DNA of 64,000 nucleotides from Desulfosporosinus fructosivorans (lineage in GTDB: Bacteria > Bacillota > Desulfitobacteriia > Desulfitobacteriales > Desulfitobacteriaceae), in the NCBI RefSeq assembly GCF_004766045.1, contig NZ_SPQQ01000003.1, positions 62,001 through 126,000 on the forward strand, written 5' to 3'. Numbering within the stretch: position 1 is the first letter of the stretch; each line of letters opens with the position of its first letter. The notes under the pieces were generated by a model, which was not told the DNA's origin, did not search any database, and was given only the letters and a program-made list of their open reading frames with translations. Shown piece by piece: positions 17,639-28,836 of the stretch. The position numbers were made by a program, and so were the translations under genes.

Positions 17639-18679
17639 TTATTGAGCGTCAGCCATATTAGCTTTGAGGATTTTCTTGTAAGGCACCCAAACATATTTGC
17701 CATCTGTAATGTCATAACCAGCGTTGTCTTTACTTGGAGTTAATCCTTTAGCTAAAGCAACAGCTAGATTCAAAGTGGCAGTACCTTGATTTTTAGCATC
17801 ATTGAGCACAGTGCCTAGAAGAGTGCCATCTTTCAAGGCTTGCACACCAGGCGCGGTTGCATCGACCCCGACGACAGGCATAAATTTGTTATTGGCAAAG
17901 TATCCTTTAGCTTTCAAAGCTTCAATAGCACCTAAAGCCATGTCATCGTTATTACCAAGAACGGCTTCGATTTTCTCACCTTGGGCTCCTAAGAAAGCAG
18001 CCATTTTATCTTGAGCTTTGGAACGATCCCACATAGCAGTATCTTGAGCGAGAATGTTTACTTTAATACCAGCATCTTGAATAGCCTGAACGGAATATTT
18101 CGTGCGGGCAATGGCATCTTGGTGTCCAGGTTCGCCCGTTAAAATAACAACATCCATCGTGCCATCTTTATTTTTATCCATTTCTGGATGAGATTTCCAA
18201 TAATCTACGAGGATTTGCCCTTGCATGATGCCAGATTCTTCTGCTTTAGCACCTACATAATAGACTTTGTCCCATTTCTTCATATCGTTGGCTAGAGGTT
18301 CGCGGTTAAAAAAGACAACGGCGGTATTAGCAGCCTTGGCTTTGTCGATGATTACCCCAGCAGCAGTAAGGTCCACGGGATTGATCGCCAGAGCGTTGAC
18401 CTTTTTATTGATGAATAGGTCGACCTTATCGTTTTGGGTAGGCTGAGAGTTTTGACTATCCACAATATCAACGGTTGCTTTGCCCTGTGCTGCGGTAGAG
18501 ATGGCGTTGCGAACACCTGTCATAAATGTGTCCTCAAATTTGTAGATAGCAACACCAATGGTCGGCTGTTTTTCTACTGTGCCTCCTGAACTGGTACTAG
18601 GGGTTGAACTCGGGCTAGCACCGCATCCTGCTAAGAATAGCATTGCTCCAGCGATCAAAACTGGGAAAAGTTTTTTCAT
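17639..18679 (-). CDS. mglB: Galactose/glucose-binding lipoprotein of the Mgl ABC transporter
   Basis: This 346-residue secreted lipoprotein has a signal peptide and the lipobox LAGC at about 16-19. The Peripla_BP fold shows MglB features: QNSQPTQNDKVDLFINKKV, ALAINPVDLTAAGVIIDKA, VVFFNREP, the calcium loop DKNKDGTMD and LTGEPGHQDAIART. It binds galactose or glucose outside the cell and delivers it to MglAC. The start is ATG 18679 behind AGGGAGG. A clear promoter with an overlapping palindrome lies upstream. Confidence 0.93.
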   Translation of the reverse strand: MKKLFPVLIAGAMLFLAGCGASPSSTPSTSSGGTVEKQPTIGVAIYKFEDTFMTGVRNAISTAAQGKATVDIVDSQNSQPTQNDKVDLFINKKVNALAINPVDLTAAGVIIDKAKAANTAVVFFNREPLANDMKKWDKVYYVGAKAEESGIMQGQILVDYWKSHPEMDKNKDGTMDVVILTGEPGHQDAIARTKYSVQAIQDAGIKVNILAQDTAMWDRSKAQDKMAAFLGAQGEKIEAVLGNNDDMALGAIEALKAKGYFANNKFMPVVGVDATAPGVQALKDGTLLGTVLNDAKNQGTATLNLAVALAKGLTPSKDNAGYDITDGKYVWVPYKKILKANMADAQ

Positions 18680-18725
18680 GCTTAATCCTCCCTTTTTTAG
18701 TTAATAAAATTAATTTTCTAAGTAC

Positions 18726-18755
18726 ATTATAGGGTTCAGTATTCTGAATAGTCAA
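18726..18755 (-). promoter_or_regulatory. mglB promoter with overlapping palindromic operator
   Basis: On the minus strand TTGACT (18750-18755) and TATAAT (18726-18731) are 18 bp apart. The spacer contains the palindrome TTCAGAATACTGAA (18735-18748). A repressor bound there would block RNA polymerase; the ROK protein at 13483 is the obvious candidate. Confidence 0.65.
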
Positions 18756-18801
18756 GGACTTTATTTTGGTGCAAAAGGGTCCATATCATGAACAGCAGTA
18801 G

Positions 18802-19794
18802 CTACTGTCTTTGACCTTCCAGTATATCCAATGTGTATTTTCTATGAATTAACCAGGCTGCACCCGTCAATCCAGCTTGGTTCCCCAGCATTGCAGGAAC
18901 AATGGAGGTGTTTTCTGCTACTCTTGGCAGAACGGCATCATGAAAAGCTTGAATCAGGGGGTCAAAAAGAATCTTGCCTGCACGTGCAACTCCTCCCCCA
19001 ATCACAATAATCTCAGGATTTAATAAATAGCACATTTGAGCCAAAGTACATCCTAGAATGCGACCAATTTTTGTGATAATCTTTTTGCATATAGGATCCC
19101 CTCGGCGGGCCAATTGTACCACCGATTTCGCTGTAATCGTTCCAGTTCTGTCATATTCTTCTTTCAAAGGTCCGGTTGACATCCCCTTCACCTGCTCTAG
19201 GGCATCCAACACAATGGCTGTTCCAGACGCTTCGGTTTCGAGGCAACCCTTCCTGCCACAATTACAACTACGTCCATTTTGATGATTAGTGGTGATGTGC
19301 CCTACTTCTCCAGCACTTCCATTAGCGCCGTGATAAATATTACCGTTGATAATTACGCCACCACCGATGCCTGTACCTAGTGTGAGGCAAATTAAATGTG
19401 AAGCTCCTTTTCCAGCCCCATTCCACATTTCTCCCAGGGCAGCGGCATTTGCATCGTTATCAATGATAATCGGCACCGTCCACATTCTCTCTAGATCTTC
19501 TTTCAAAGGAACATGATCCCAGCCAAGGTTTACTGCCTCAATCACAATACCTTGTCGTTGATCGAGAAAGGCAGGAACGCCAACCCCTACCCCCACAATA
19601 TCTTTCCATTCGTATTGACTATCTTTAAAAAGTTGTTGAGTCATTTGTGAGAAGACTTTTAATACCTGATGGTATCCTGCTTTGACTGGAGTTGGGCTTT
19701 CCTGAGTATGGAGAATATTACCCAACTGATCGACAAGGCCCATCTTGATGGAAGTTCCCCCTAGGTCAATGCCTATATAAACTGACGGATTCAT
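18802..19794 (-). CDS. glcK: ROK-family glucokinase
   Basis: This 330-residue sugar kinase has the N-terminal phosphate-binding loop GIDLGGTSIKMGLVD, catalytic NDANAAALGEMW, LGTGIGGGVIING, and the ROK zinc motif CNCGRKGCLE. There is no DNA-binding domain, which separates it from the ROK regulator at 13483. It would phosphorylate glucose, which MglBAC also imports. It sits upstream of mglB on the same strand, but mglB has its own promoter. Specificity for glucose over other hexoses is inferred from family resemblance. Confidence 0.85.
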   Translation of the reverse strand: MNPSVYIGIDLGGTSIKMGLVDQLGNILHTQESPTPVKAGYHQVLKVFSQMTQQLFKDSQYEWKDIVGVGVGVPAFLDQRQGIVIEAVNLGWDHVPLKEDLERMWTVPIIIDNDANAAALGEMWNGAGKGASHLICLTLGTGIGGGVIINGNIYHGANGSAGEVGHITTNHQNGRSCNCGRKGCLETEASGTAIVLDALEQVKGMSTGPLKEEYDRTGTITAKSVVQLARRGDPICKKIITKIGRILGCTLAQMCYLLNPEIIVIGGGVARAGKILFDPLIQAFHDAVLPRVAENTSIVPAMLGNQAGLTGAAWLIHRKYTLDILEGQRQ

Positions 19795-20147
19795 AGTGCT
19801 TGCCCCCTATTCCTCAATACATACAAATATGACCGAACCGCGAAAATTGAACTTTTTTACTGAGTTTACATATGACACACGGAATAAGGTTGAAAGCCTA
19901 AGGGAAATAAGAAGATCTGAGCTAATATTGACACAATAGTACATAAGTTTGCAAGGTTTTTAAAATTCGGTTGGAAAGGAGGTGAATCTTTCGCTTGTGG
20001 AATAAGCACATGTGAGAATGATCGCTATGATCCATGAGAAACATACCCCCTTAGTTGTGTTATAATATGGGAGTGTACAAATCACTATGTCATTTGGAAG
20101 TTCTAAGGTGTTGATGTACTTAGTTTTTATAAAAGGTGGGAGCATGA
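19795..20147. other. Gene-free region before the TetR gene
   Basis: No gene is evident. A strong AAAGGAGGTGA at 19976-19986 has only a 6-codon TTG frame behind it (TTG 20004 to TGA), possibly a leader peptide. An extended -10, TGTTATAAT at 20058-20066, is the best promoter candidate for the TetR gene. Confidence 0.35.
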
Positions 20148-20714
20148 ATGCCAAGGTCATCTCTGACTAAAAAAGCGTTAGCAACCTCCCTAAAGCGCTT
20201 AATGGAAAAGATTCCTTTGAATAAAATTACGGTTCAAGAAATTGTTAATGATTGTGAACTTAATCGGCAAACGTTCTATTATCATTTTCAAGATATCTTC
20301 GATTTATTGGGTTGGATTTATAAAACAGAAGCGGTTGAGAGTATAGCTGACTACAAGACTTATACGACCTGGGAGGATGGCTTCTTAAAAATCTTCCTCT
20401 ATATTGAGAGGAACAAGGCGTTTTGTCTAAATACGCTGAACTCTTTAGGGCGAGATCATCTAGACTCCTTCCTTCAAGCGATTTCGTATGAATTGCTTAT
20501 TGGAGTGGTTAATGAAGTTTCGCAAGATATGTGCGTTAAGGTCGAGGATAAGGAATTCATCGCCAATTTCTATACACTGGCCTTTATAGGTCTAGTGATT
20601 CAATGGATGAAAACAAAAATGACGGAGAAACCTGAAGTCATCATAAAAAAGCTAAGTGAGTTGGTGGAAGGGAATTTTGCCAGTGCACTGCGAAGATATG
20701 GAAAAGAGCTATAA
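20148..20714 (+). CDS. TetR-family regulator (DhaS-like)
   Basis: This 188-residue protein has a TetR helix-turn-helix at about 8-55 (ITVQEIVNDCELNRQTFYYH) and an all-helical ligand domain resembling the DhaS/TetR_C group. It starts at ATG 20148, overlapping an out-of-frame ATGA, with AGGTGGGAG upstream. The oleate hydratase gene follows on the same strand 250 nt downstream with its own leader, so the TetR protein may sense unsaturated fatty acids and control ohyA. That pairing is an inference from position. Confidence 0.8.
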   Translation: MPRSSLTKKALATSLKRLMEKIPLNKITVQEIVNDCELNRQTFYYHFQDIFDLLGWIYKTEAVESIADYKTYTTWEDGFLKIFLYIERNKAFCLNTLNSLGRDHLDSFLQAISYELLIGVVNEVSQDMCVKVEDKEFIANFYTLAFIGLVIQWMKTKMTEKPEVIIKKLSELVEGNFASALRRYGKEL

Positions 20715-20749
20715 TTACCGAGCTGGTGATCAATAGCTCTTTTCCATTT
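20700..20749 (+). terminator. Terminator overlapping the end of the TetR gene
   Basis: GGAAAAGAGCTAT pairs with ATAGCTCTTTTCC, followed by ATTTT. The first arm includes the last codons and stop of the gene. Confidence 0.65.
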
Positions 20750-20964
20750 TCTCCATAAAGCCTTTATTAGGGTATCGCCTTGTGCCAAGTATTTGCTACA
20801 AGTCAGACAAAGTAATGGGAGGGTAAAAAACCATACAAATTCTTGATTATGTAAAGAAGTTAAACACAACATGTTTATTGTTCATATTTTTCTAAGTCAT
20901 AAAGCGTTATAAATAGGGTGTGATTCCAACGAGGAACACAAACTGAAAATGATGGAGGTTAGAC

Positions 20965-22548
20965 ATGATGAAGAAAGACTATGAAAATAAGCAGGTTTAT
21001 TTTGTTGGCGGCGGGTTGGCATCACTTGCTGGTGCTGTTTATCTGATTAGAGACTGTGCTTTCCCTGGCGAGAATATTCATATTATCGAAGAAATGAAGA
21101 TTGTCGGGGGAAGTAATGATGGGGCTGGAAATTCCGAGCAGGGATATGTTGTCCGCGGCGGAAGAATGCTTAATGATGAGGCCTATGAGAATACTTGGGA
21201 ATTATTAAGTTCGATCCCCTCTCTAAACGACCCAGACAAATCTGTAAGAGCAGAAATCTTGGAATTCGATACGGCACATCCGACCCATGCTAAGGCGAGA
21301 CTGGTGAATAAGGAGGCGGAGATAGTAGATGTCTTGTCTATGGGATTCGATCTCAGTGATCGTCTAGCGATGGCTAAACTCATTATTACCTCTGAGGAAA
21401 AGATGGGTAAAGCGAGAATCAAGGATTGGTTTGGGTCACACTTCTTTGAGACTAATTTTTGGTATATGTGGGCGACCACTTTTGCTTTTCAACCTTGGCA
21501 CAGTGCAGTTGAGTTCAAACGCTATATGATTCGTTTCATGCATGAATTCCCCAGAATACAAACACTTGAGGGGGTTACCAGAACCCCGTATAATCAGTAT
21601 GATTCAATCATTCTCCCCTTGAAGAAATATTTAGATCAATTCGCTGTCGATTTTGAGATGAAGTGTACTGTGAACGATTTGGATTTCAAGGATTCAGAAG
21701 GTATCACAGTCACAGCGATTAGGTATACCCGAGAGGGTGTTCAAGGAGTGATCGAGATTAATGAAGGGGATCGAGTCATTGTCACGAATGGTTCCATGAC
21801 GGATGGTTATAGTCTCGGTTCAATGAGCATTGCTCCCGTTCTGAAGGGGAAGGGAAACTCTTGGAAATTGTGGGATACGCTTGCTAAGAAGAAGCCAGGT
21901 TTGGGAAATCCATCGTCTTTTGATGACCATATTGACGGCTCAAAGTGGGAATCCTTCACGGTCACTTGTCATGATTCAAGATTCTTCGATTTAATGGAAA
22001 AGTTTTCACGCAATAAAGCGGGTTCAGGAGCTCTTGTTACCTTTAAAGATTCAAGTTGGTTAATGTCAATTGTGTTGGCCCACCAACCACACTTCTTAGA
22101 CCAACCTGAAAATGTCAAGGTATTCTGGGGGTATGGATTGTATCCCGACAACGTAGGAGATTGTGTGAAAAAAAGGATGAGTGATTGCACAGGTGAGGAG
22201 ATATTGATTGAGCTCTTATATCATCTTCAATTTGAGGCTGACAGAGAGGAGATTGTTAAATCAGCTAACTGCATACCTTGTATGATGCCGTTTATTACCT
22301 CCCAATTTATGCCAAGATCCCTTGGAGACAGACCACAAGTTGTTCCAGAAGGGTCGACTAATTTGGCCTTCGTCGGTCAGTTCTGTGAAATTCCAGATGA
22401 TGTCGTCTTTACTGAAGAATACTCTGTGCGGGCAGCACGAATTGCAGTCTATAAACTTTTTGGTATCAATCAAGAAATTTGCCCTATCAATCAGTATCAA
22501 TATGATATTAGAACCTTATTTAGTTCATTTATCACATCATACCGATAA
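20965..22548 (+). CDS. ohyA: Oleate hydratase (myosin-cross-reactive antigen family)
   Basis: This 527-residue FAD protein adds water across the cis-9 double bond of oleate and related fatty acids, giving 10-hydroxy acids. The FAD-binding VYFVGGGLASLAGAVYL is near the N-terminus, with the family patterns GGSNDGAGN and RGGRMLNDEAYENTWEL, then MWATTFAFQPWHSAVEFKRY and VVPEGSTNLAFVGQF near the C-terminus. It ends shortly after QYDIRTLF, so its C-terminal tail is shorter than in many homologs. GGAGG precedes two adjacent ATGs. Likely roles are detoxifying unsaturated fatty acids or reshaping the lipid pool. Confidence 0.9.
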   Translation: MMKKDYENKQVYFVGGGLASLAGAVYLIRDCAFPGENIHIIEEMKIVGGSNDGAGNSEQGYVVRGGRMLNDEAYENTWELLSSIPSLNDPDKSVRAEILEFDTAHPTHAKARLVNKEAEIVDVLSMGFDLSDRLAMAKLIITSEEKMGKARIKDWFGSHFFETNFWYMWATTFAFQPWHSAVEFKRYMIRFMHEFPRIQTLEGVTRTPYNQYDSIILPLKKYLDQFAVDFEMKCTVNDLDFKDSEGITVTAIRYTREGVQGVIEINEGDRVIVTNGSMTDGYSLGSMSIAPVLKGKGNSWKLWDTLAKKKPGLGNPSSFDDHIDGSKWESFTVTCHDSRFFDLMEKFSRNKAGSGALVTFKDSSWLMSIVLAHQPHFLDQPENVKVFWGYGLYPDNVGDCVKKRMSDCTGEEILIELLYHLQFEADREEIVKSANCIPCMMPFITSQFMPRSLGDRPQVVPEGSTNLAFVGQFCEIPDDVVFTEEYSVRAARIAVYKLFGINQEICPINQYQYDIRTLFSSFITSYR

Positions 22549-22595
22549 AGAAATGAGGTGTCGCCGGGAGAGACCGTCTCCTCGACGAATACTAG

Positions 22596-22632
22596 AAAGC
22601 TACCGAAAGTTATGTATCGGTAGCTTTTCTTT
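22596..22632 (+). terminator. Terminator after ohyA (copy 1 of a duplicated terminator)
   Basis: AAAGCTACCGA pairs with TCGGTAGCTTT and a T-rich tail follows. The flanking AATACTAGAAAGCTACCGA is identical to that of the terminator after fhs at 24655. Confidence 0.8.
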
Positions 22633-22654
22633 TGGGTTGATTTGAGTTATCAAG

Positions 22655-22750
22655 TTAGCGCGCGCACCTAATATCGGAAGGAGTCTCTTGGTAGACGTAG
22701 TAATTGAGCCAGTTTTGAAAGAGTAGGTTTGTACGCCACTTGTGGAAGCG
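22655..22750 (-). pseudogene. metA: Remnant of the 3' end of metA
   Basis: Read on the minus strand, this stretch encodes [26 protein letters not shown], then a stop. It matches the last ~30 residues of the intact MetA at 24821 ([28 protein letters not shown]), with a two-residue deletion and changed last residues. No start or catalytic part remains. It lies just after a copy of the same terminator that precedes intact metA, so it records a duplication or an insertion event around fhs. Confidence 0.8.
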
Positions 22751-22826
22751 TTTAGAGTCTTTAAGGAACATACAAGAAACACGGAGGAGGAATAAAAATT
22801 ACTGATGATGACATAAAAATAATTTA

Positions 22827-22855
22827 TTGACAAGATAATTGGATATTGATAGTAT
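22827..22855 (+). promoter_or_regulatory. fhs promoter
   Basis: TTGACA (22827-22832) and TAGTAT (22850-22855) are separated by 17 bp. A small hairpin TAGGCT...AGCCTA lies in the leader at about 22908-22926. Confidence 0.6.
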
Positions 22856-22952
22856 ACAAACATGGATGCGAAAGATACATACATGTAGATCTAAATAGAC
22901 ATAATATAGGCTTGAAAAGTAGCCTAAATAAACTAGAATTGGAGCAAGTAAT

Positions 22953-24623
22953 ATGAAAAGTGACATCGAGATTGCACAAGCAGCAGTAATGAAACCAATT
23001 GTAGAAGTTGCCAAACAAATCGGTTTACAAGAGGATGAGCTTGAGTCTTATGGTAAATATAAAGCTAAAATTAATCTAAGTGTTTGGAATCGTTTAAAGG
23101 ACAAACCCAATGGTAATCTTATCTTAGTGACGGCAATTAATCCTACCCCTGCAGGAGAAGGAAAAACAACCGTCACAGTGGGATTAGGACAAGCACTTTC
23201 TAAAATGGGCAAGAAGGCAATGATCGCTGTACGCGAACCATCATTAGGGCCTTGTTTTGGAGTTAAGGGCGGAGCCGCGGGTGGCGGTTATGCTCAATGT
23301 GTGCCTATGGAAGATATCAATTTGCACTTCACCGGAGACTTCCATGCTATCACTTCTGCCCATAGTCTCTTGGCCGCAATGTTAGACAACAGTATCCAAC
23401 AGGGAAACCTATTAAATATTGATCCTCGTCAAGTCGTGTTCCGTCGTGTCGTGGATATGAATGACCGCGCTCTACGCAAAATCATTATAGGATTGGGTGG
23501 CACGAAGGAAGGAATTCCCCGCGAAAATGGTTATGACATTACTGTAGCTTCTGAAGTCATGGCGATCCTCTGCTTGGCAAGTGATCTTATGGATCTCAAA
23601 GCACGTTTTGGTAAGATTGTCGTGGCCTATACTTATGACGGTAAACCTGTAACTGCCCATGACTTAGAAGCTGAAGGCGCAATGGCACTTCTAATGAAAG
23701 ATGCGATTAAACCAAATCTCGTTCAAACGCTAGAAAACACCCCTGTGTTTGTCCATGGTGGACCTTTTGCGAATATTGCTCATGGGTGTAACAGTATTAT
23801 GGCAACGAAACTGGCCCTCAAACTGGCGGATTATGTCGTTACAGAGGCTGGTTTTGGAGCTGACCTTGGAGCAGAAAAATTCTTTGATCTCAAATGTCGC
23901 TTCGCTGGATTTAAACCTGGGGCTGTCGTCGTTGTAGCAACTGTCCGGGCCTTGAAGATGAATGGTGGACTTGCTAAAGATCAATTAGGCGCAGAAGACT
24001 TGGCAGCCTTAGAACGCGGTGTGGTCAACCTTGAGAAACATATCGAAAACATGGGTAAATTCGGTGTTCCTGCTGTTGTTGCCATTAACCGCTTCCCAAC
24101 TGACACAGATGCAGAGCTAGAATTCATACGCAAGAGATGTCAGGAGTTAGGTGCAGAAGTAGCGCTTTGCGAAGTGTTTACCAAAGGTGGAGAAGGCGGG
24201 GGTGAACTCGCTGAAAAGGTACTTGACTTGCTTGATAGCAAAAAATCCAACTTCAAGGTTCTCTATGAATTGGATTTATCCATTGAGGCTAAAATTGAGA
24301 AAATAGCCAAGGAAATTTATGGCGCGGATGGCGTTAACTTCGATAAAGCAGCTCAACTCTCCATGAAGAAATATACTGAGATGGGTTATGGCAATATGCC
24401 TATCTGCATGGCCAAAACACAATACTCTCTCACAGATGATCAGACTCGATTAGGTCGTCCGGTGGGTTTCACGATCACTGTTCGGGAAGTCCGTCTTTCT
24501 GCTGGAGCTGGGTTTCTGGTGGCAATAACGGGTGCTATTATGACCATGCCAGGATTGCCGAAACGACCGGCGGCGATGAGAATGGACATTGATGCTGACG
24601 GAATAATTACAGGATTGTTCTAA
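22953..24623 (+). CDS. fhs: Formate-tetrahydrofolate ligase
   Basis: This 556-residue enzyme joins formate to tetrahydrofolate using ATP, the entry step of the methyl branch of the Wood-Ljungdahl pathway and of one-carbon metabolism. The P-loop [16 protein letters not shown] is near residue 55, with the signatures [20 protein letters not shown] and [16 protein letters not shown]. The length is normal. ATG 22953 has GGAG upstream. It may supply or drain one-carbon units for the corrinoid methyltransferases and cooS in this window. Confidence 0.97.
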   Translation: MKSDIEIAQAAVMKPIVEVAKQIGLQEDELESYGKYKAKINLSVWNRLKDKPNGNLILVTAINPTPAGEGKTTVTVGLGQALSKMGKKAMIAVREPSLGPCFGVKGGAAGGGYAQCVPMEDINLHFTGDFHAITSAHSLLAAMLDNSIQQGNLLNIDPRQVVFRRVVDMNDRALRKIIIGLGGTKEGIPRENGYDITVASEVMAILCLASDLMDLKARFGKIVVAYTYDGKPVTAHDLEAEGAMALLMKDAIKPNLVQTLENTPVFVHGGPFANIAHGCNSIMATKLALKLADYVVTEAGFGADLGAEKFFDLKCRFAGFKPGAVVVVATVRALKMNGGLAKDQLGAEDLAALERGVVNLEKHIENMGKFGVPAVVAINRFPTDTDAELEFIRKRCQELGAEVALCEVFTKGGEGGGELAEKVLDLLDSKKSNFKVLYELDLSIEAKIEKIAKEIYGADGVNFDKAAQLSMKKYTEMGYGNMPICMAKTQYSLTDDQTRLGRPVGFTITVREVRLSAGAGFLVAITGAIMTMPGLPKRPAAMRMDIDADGIITGLF

Positions 24624-24654
24624 TCACAAGTAAAGTCAACAATGTAAATACTAG

Positions 24655-24690
24655 AAAGCTACCGATAGTTCTGTATCGGTAGCTTTTTTA
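24655..24690 (+). terminator. Terminator after fhs (copy 2)
   Basis: AAAGCTACCGAT pairs with ATCGGTAGCTTT, followed by a T run. It is nearly identical to the hairpin after ohyA. Confidence 0.85.
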
Positions 24691-24700
24691 GGGGTTTGGT

Positions 24701-24812
24701 CCAATCGTGAGACTCCTATTTCTACAAGTGAGAGTGGAACCCCGTACTTCACTTCGGTGGAGGTAGACCCCACCAAAGTCTCGATGTTCAACTTTAGTTG
24801 AGCAAGTTCACT
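24701..24812 (+). repeat. Intergenic repeat family A, near full-length copy
   Basis: The element runs from CCAATCGTGAGACTCC through GTACTTCACTTCGGTGGAGG to the core CTCGATGTTCAACTTTAG and AGCAAGTTCACTT. It lies between the fhs terminator and the end of metA. The equivalent junction at 22630-22655 has no copy, so it gives a paired filled and empty site. Confidence 0.7.
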
Positions 24813-24820
24813 TGATTAAG

Positions 24821-25744
24821 TTAGCGGGCGTCTAGGTCATAAGGCGTCTCTTGATAGACATAGTAATTGAGCCAGTTTTGGAAGAGTAAGTTGGTGTGAG
24901 AACGCCATTTGTGGATCGGTGTTTGAGAGGGGTCATTGTTCGGGAAATAGTCTCTGGGAAGCGCGACGGAAAGCCCTTTGGCGATGTCCCGATCATATTC
25001 TTCTTTCAAGGTGAGGGTATCATACTCGGAATGTCCTGTTACGAACACTTGACGGCCGTCCTTAGAGAGTACAATGTAAATACCTGCCTCGTCAGATTCT
25101 GATAGAATCTCTAATTCAGGGTGTTTAGCAATATCACTGCGTTTGATTTCCGTATGGCGCGAGTGGGGGACGTAGAACTCGTCATCAAAACCACGGAGAA
25201 GTTGCATGCCGTTTAAGCCACTTTTATTGACATCGTGTTTAAAGATACCGAACATTTTTTCTGAGAGGGGATACTTAGGGATGCCGTAATGGTGATACAG
25301 TCCCGCTTGGGCCCCCCAGCAAATGTGAAAGGTGGAAGTGACATGTGTTTTTGTCCAGTCCATGATGGTTTGAAGTTCACTCCAGTAGGTGATTTCCTCA
25401 AATTCTAAGAGTTCTACGGGTGCTCCTGTGATGATCATACCATCAAACTTTTGGGTCTTAATATCATTAAAGGTCTTATAAAAAGAATCCAAATGTTTCT
25501 GAGCCGTATTTTTAGAAAGATGGCTTTCAATCTGCAAAAGTACAATGTCGACTTGCAAGGGAGAATTCCCAAGTAACCGTAAAAGCTGCGTCTCAGTGGT
25601 TTCTTTGCGAGGCATTAGATTGAGGATCACGATTTTCAACGGGCGGATATCTTGATGAAAGGCGCGCTCTTCTCCCATTACAAAGATGTTTTCTTGACTG
25701 AGTATTTCCATAGCGGGTAAATGTTCTGGTATTTTAATCGGCAT
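24821..25744 (-). CDS. metA: Homoserine O-acyltransferase (probably acetyltransferase)
   Basis: This 307-residue MetA-family enzyme activates homoserine for methionine synthesis. The catalytic cysteine is in [16 protein letters not shown], with a histidine in VTGHSEYD. The acyl-specificity loop reads [12 protein letters not shown]. The glutamate after GAPV is the residue associated with acetyl-CoA use in Firmicute MetA proteins, where E. coli MetA has glycine. Its neighbour metY uses O-acetylhomoserine, which agrees. It lies downstream of the SAM riboswitch and metY and is probably in that operon. Confidence 0.92.
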   Translation of the reverse strand: MPIKIPEHLPAMEILSQENIFVMGEERAFHQDIRPLKIVILNLMPRKETTETQLLRLLGNSPLQVDIVLLQIESHLSKNTAQKHLDSFYKTFNDIKTQKFDGMIITGAPVELLEFEEITYWSELQTIMDWTKTHVTSTFHICWGAQAGLYHHYGIPKYPLSEKMFGIFKHDVNKSGLNGMQLLRGFDDEFYVPHSRHTEIKRSDIAKHPELEILSESDEAGIYIVLSKDGRQVFVTGHSEYDTLTLKEEYDRDIAKGLSVALPRDYFPNNDPSQTPIHKWRSHTNLLFQNWLNYYVYQETPYDLDAR

Positions 25745-25770
25745 CTTCTTATCCTATCCTTTCAGAAGCG

Positions 25771-27366
<1,596 letters not shown>

Positions 27367-27405
27367 GAAATTCAATATGCAATTGTAATGATATAGGTTA
27401 TTGTT

Positions 27406-27434
27406 ACTATAAAACAAATTGCGGTCTGTGTCAA
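27406..27434 (-). promoter_or_regulatory. metY operon promoter
   Basis: On the minus strand TTGACA (27429-27434) and TATAGT (27406-27411) are exactly 17 bp apart, placing transcription start a short way before the riboswitch. Confidence 0.75.
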
Positions 27435-27668
27435 TATACAGTAATTGCTAATTCTGTGTTCTATAATTATGAAGCATAAAATTCATCTCTAGTTAAACGA
27501 GTCTACTAGAGCTATCGTTCAAATCTAACCTTAAGACCCACATGATAACCCTATTAAGGATGCTAAGAAAAAGGGTGATAAGGGTGGTAGGATGTTGTAG
27601 AATTCTAGGAAAAGGAGTATTATTATACGAATCTAATCTATTTAGACTAAGAACTAGAGGTGTACGCA

Positions 27669-28580
27669 GTGATCAACGATCCCTTAAGAACCTTCGTTAC
27701 CGTGGTCGAACACAAGGATTTATCGCGTGCAGCGGAGGAACTTTATCTATCTAATCCTAATGTCAGTTTACAGATTCAGAGTTTGGAAGAAGAACTCGGC
27801 ACAAAACTCGTTAATTATTCGCCAAAACATCTAGAACTTACGCAATCAGGCGAGATATACTACGGCTATGCTAAACAAATGTTGCTTTTGCAAGATAAAG
27901 CCCAACAGGAAATTAAGCAGTTATCAAATGTGGTCACAGGGACTTTGAAGGTCGGGGCAAGTTATACAATCGGGGAATATATTATGCCCTTTGTAGTGGC
28001 TGAATTTGCGGCTCAATATCCGAAGGTGGAGATTGAAACGTCTATTGCCAATACGGAAGAGATCATTCAAGCGGTTCGAGCTGATCGCTTGGACATTGCA
28101 TTTGTAGAAGGTGAAGTTAATCATTCAGATATAGAAATCCACCCAATAATGGAGGATGAACTGATTTTGGTAGTCCCTAACCAACATCCCTTGTCAAGAC
28201 TTCCCATAGTTACAGCAGAGCATCTCCAAGACCAAGTATGGATTCTCAGAGAAAGCGGCTCAGGAACTCGCTCGTTCTTAAATGAGCTTATCAAAGAATG
28301 GGGTATAAATGTTAGAAAAACTTATATCTTTGGAAGTGGGCAAGCTGTAAAGCAGGCTGTTATAGCGGGTTTAGGAATTGCACTTGTCCCACGTTTGATC
28401 GTGCGAAAAGAGTTAAATGCGAAAGAATTAAAATCGGTCAGAATAAAAGGAAAGCGACTTACTCGTTCTTTTAACTTAATAGGACCGAAGAATCACGAAT
28501 CATCCGAGGCGATGGAAGCTTTTACAGAGCAACTCTTCGCCCTTGAGTCAACTAAAATTGGACAAAAAAGGAATGGATGA
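27669..28580 (+). CDS. LysR-family regulator, paralog 1
   Basis: This about 303-residue LysR protein has an N-terminal helix-turn-helix and a C-terminal periplasmic-binding-like effector domain (TGTLKVGASYTIGEYIMPF, ILRESGSGTRSF). It closely resembles the protein at 32655. Its recognition helix is altered: NPNVSLQIQ and VNYSPK stand where the paralog has QPSVSLQIR and INRSPK. I use GTG 27669 because AGAGG lies 9 nt upstream and the paralog's ATG aligns there. LysR proteins of this CysB/CysL-like group often govern sulfur or related metabolism; the inducer is unknown. Confidence 0.85.
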   Translation: MINDPLRTFVTVVEHKDLSRAAEELYLSNPNVSLQIQSLEEELGTKLVNYSPKHLELTQSGEIYYGYAKQMLLLQDKAQQEIKQLSNVVTGTLKVGASYTIGEYIMPFVVAEFAAQYPKVEIETSIANTEEIIQAVRADRLDIAFVEGEVNHSDIEIHPIMEDELILVVPNQHPLSRLPIVTAEHLQDQVWILRESGSGTRSFLNELIKEWGINVRKTYIFGSGQAVKQAVIAGLGIALVPRLIVRKELNAKELKSVRIKGKRLTRSFNLIGPKNHESSEAMEAFTEQLFALESTKIGQKRNG

Positions 28581-28628
28581 TTAATTAGGCCGTAAGGGAA
28601 CTAAGTCAAAAATGAGTGAAGAGAGTCT

Positions 28629-28662
28629 AGCTGATTACCTTTTGAGGGTAGTCAGCTTTTCG
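28629..28662 (+). terminator. Terminator after LysR paralog 1
   Basis: AGCTGATTACC pairs with GGGTAGTCAGCT (one G-T pair), followed by TTTTCG. A similar terminator follows paralog 2, so the duplication extended past the gene. Confidence 0.65.
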
Positions 28663-28752
28663 TTATCCTAGTGCATTTATAAGGTTAAGCTTATTTTAAA
28701 AAGTTTAGGGAATATTTGTGATTGCAATATCAAAGAAGGTATGTTATTTTAT

Positions 28753-28777
28753 ATATGAACAAGTAAACATATGAACA
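28753..28777. promoter_or_regulatory. Candidate ArsR/SmtB-type operator
   Basis: ATATGAACA occurs twice as a direct repeat (28753-28761 and 28769-28777) just upstream of the metal ATPase gene. TGAACA half-sites resemble those of SmtB/CadC repressors, and a CadC-like gene follows the ATPase. Confidence 0.4.
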
Positions 28778-28836
28778 TACGTTTTTATAATTTGTAAGCG
28801 AAACACTTATTGAAAGTTATGTTAGGAGGAGTACAA

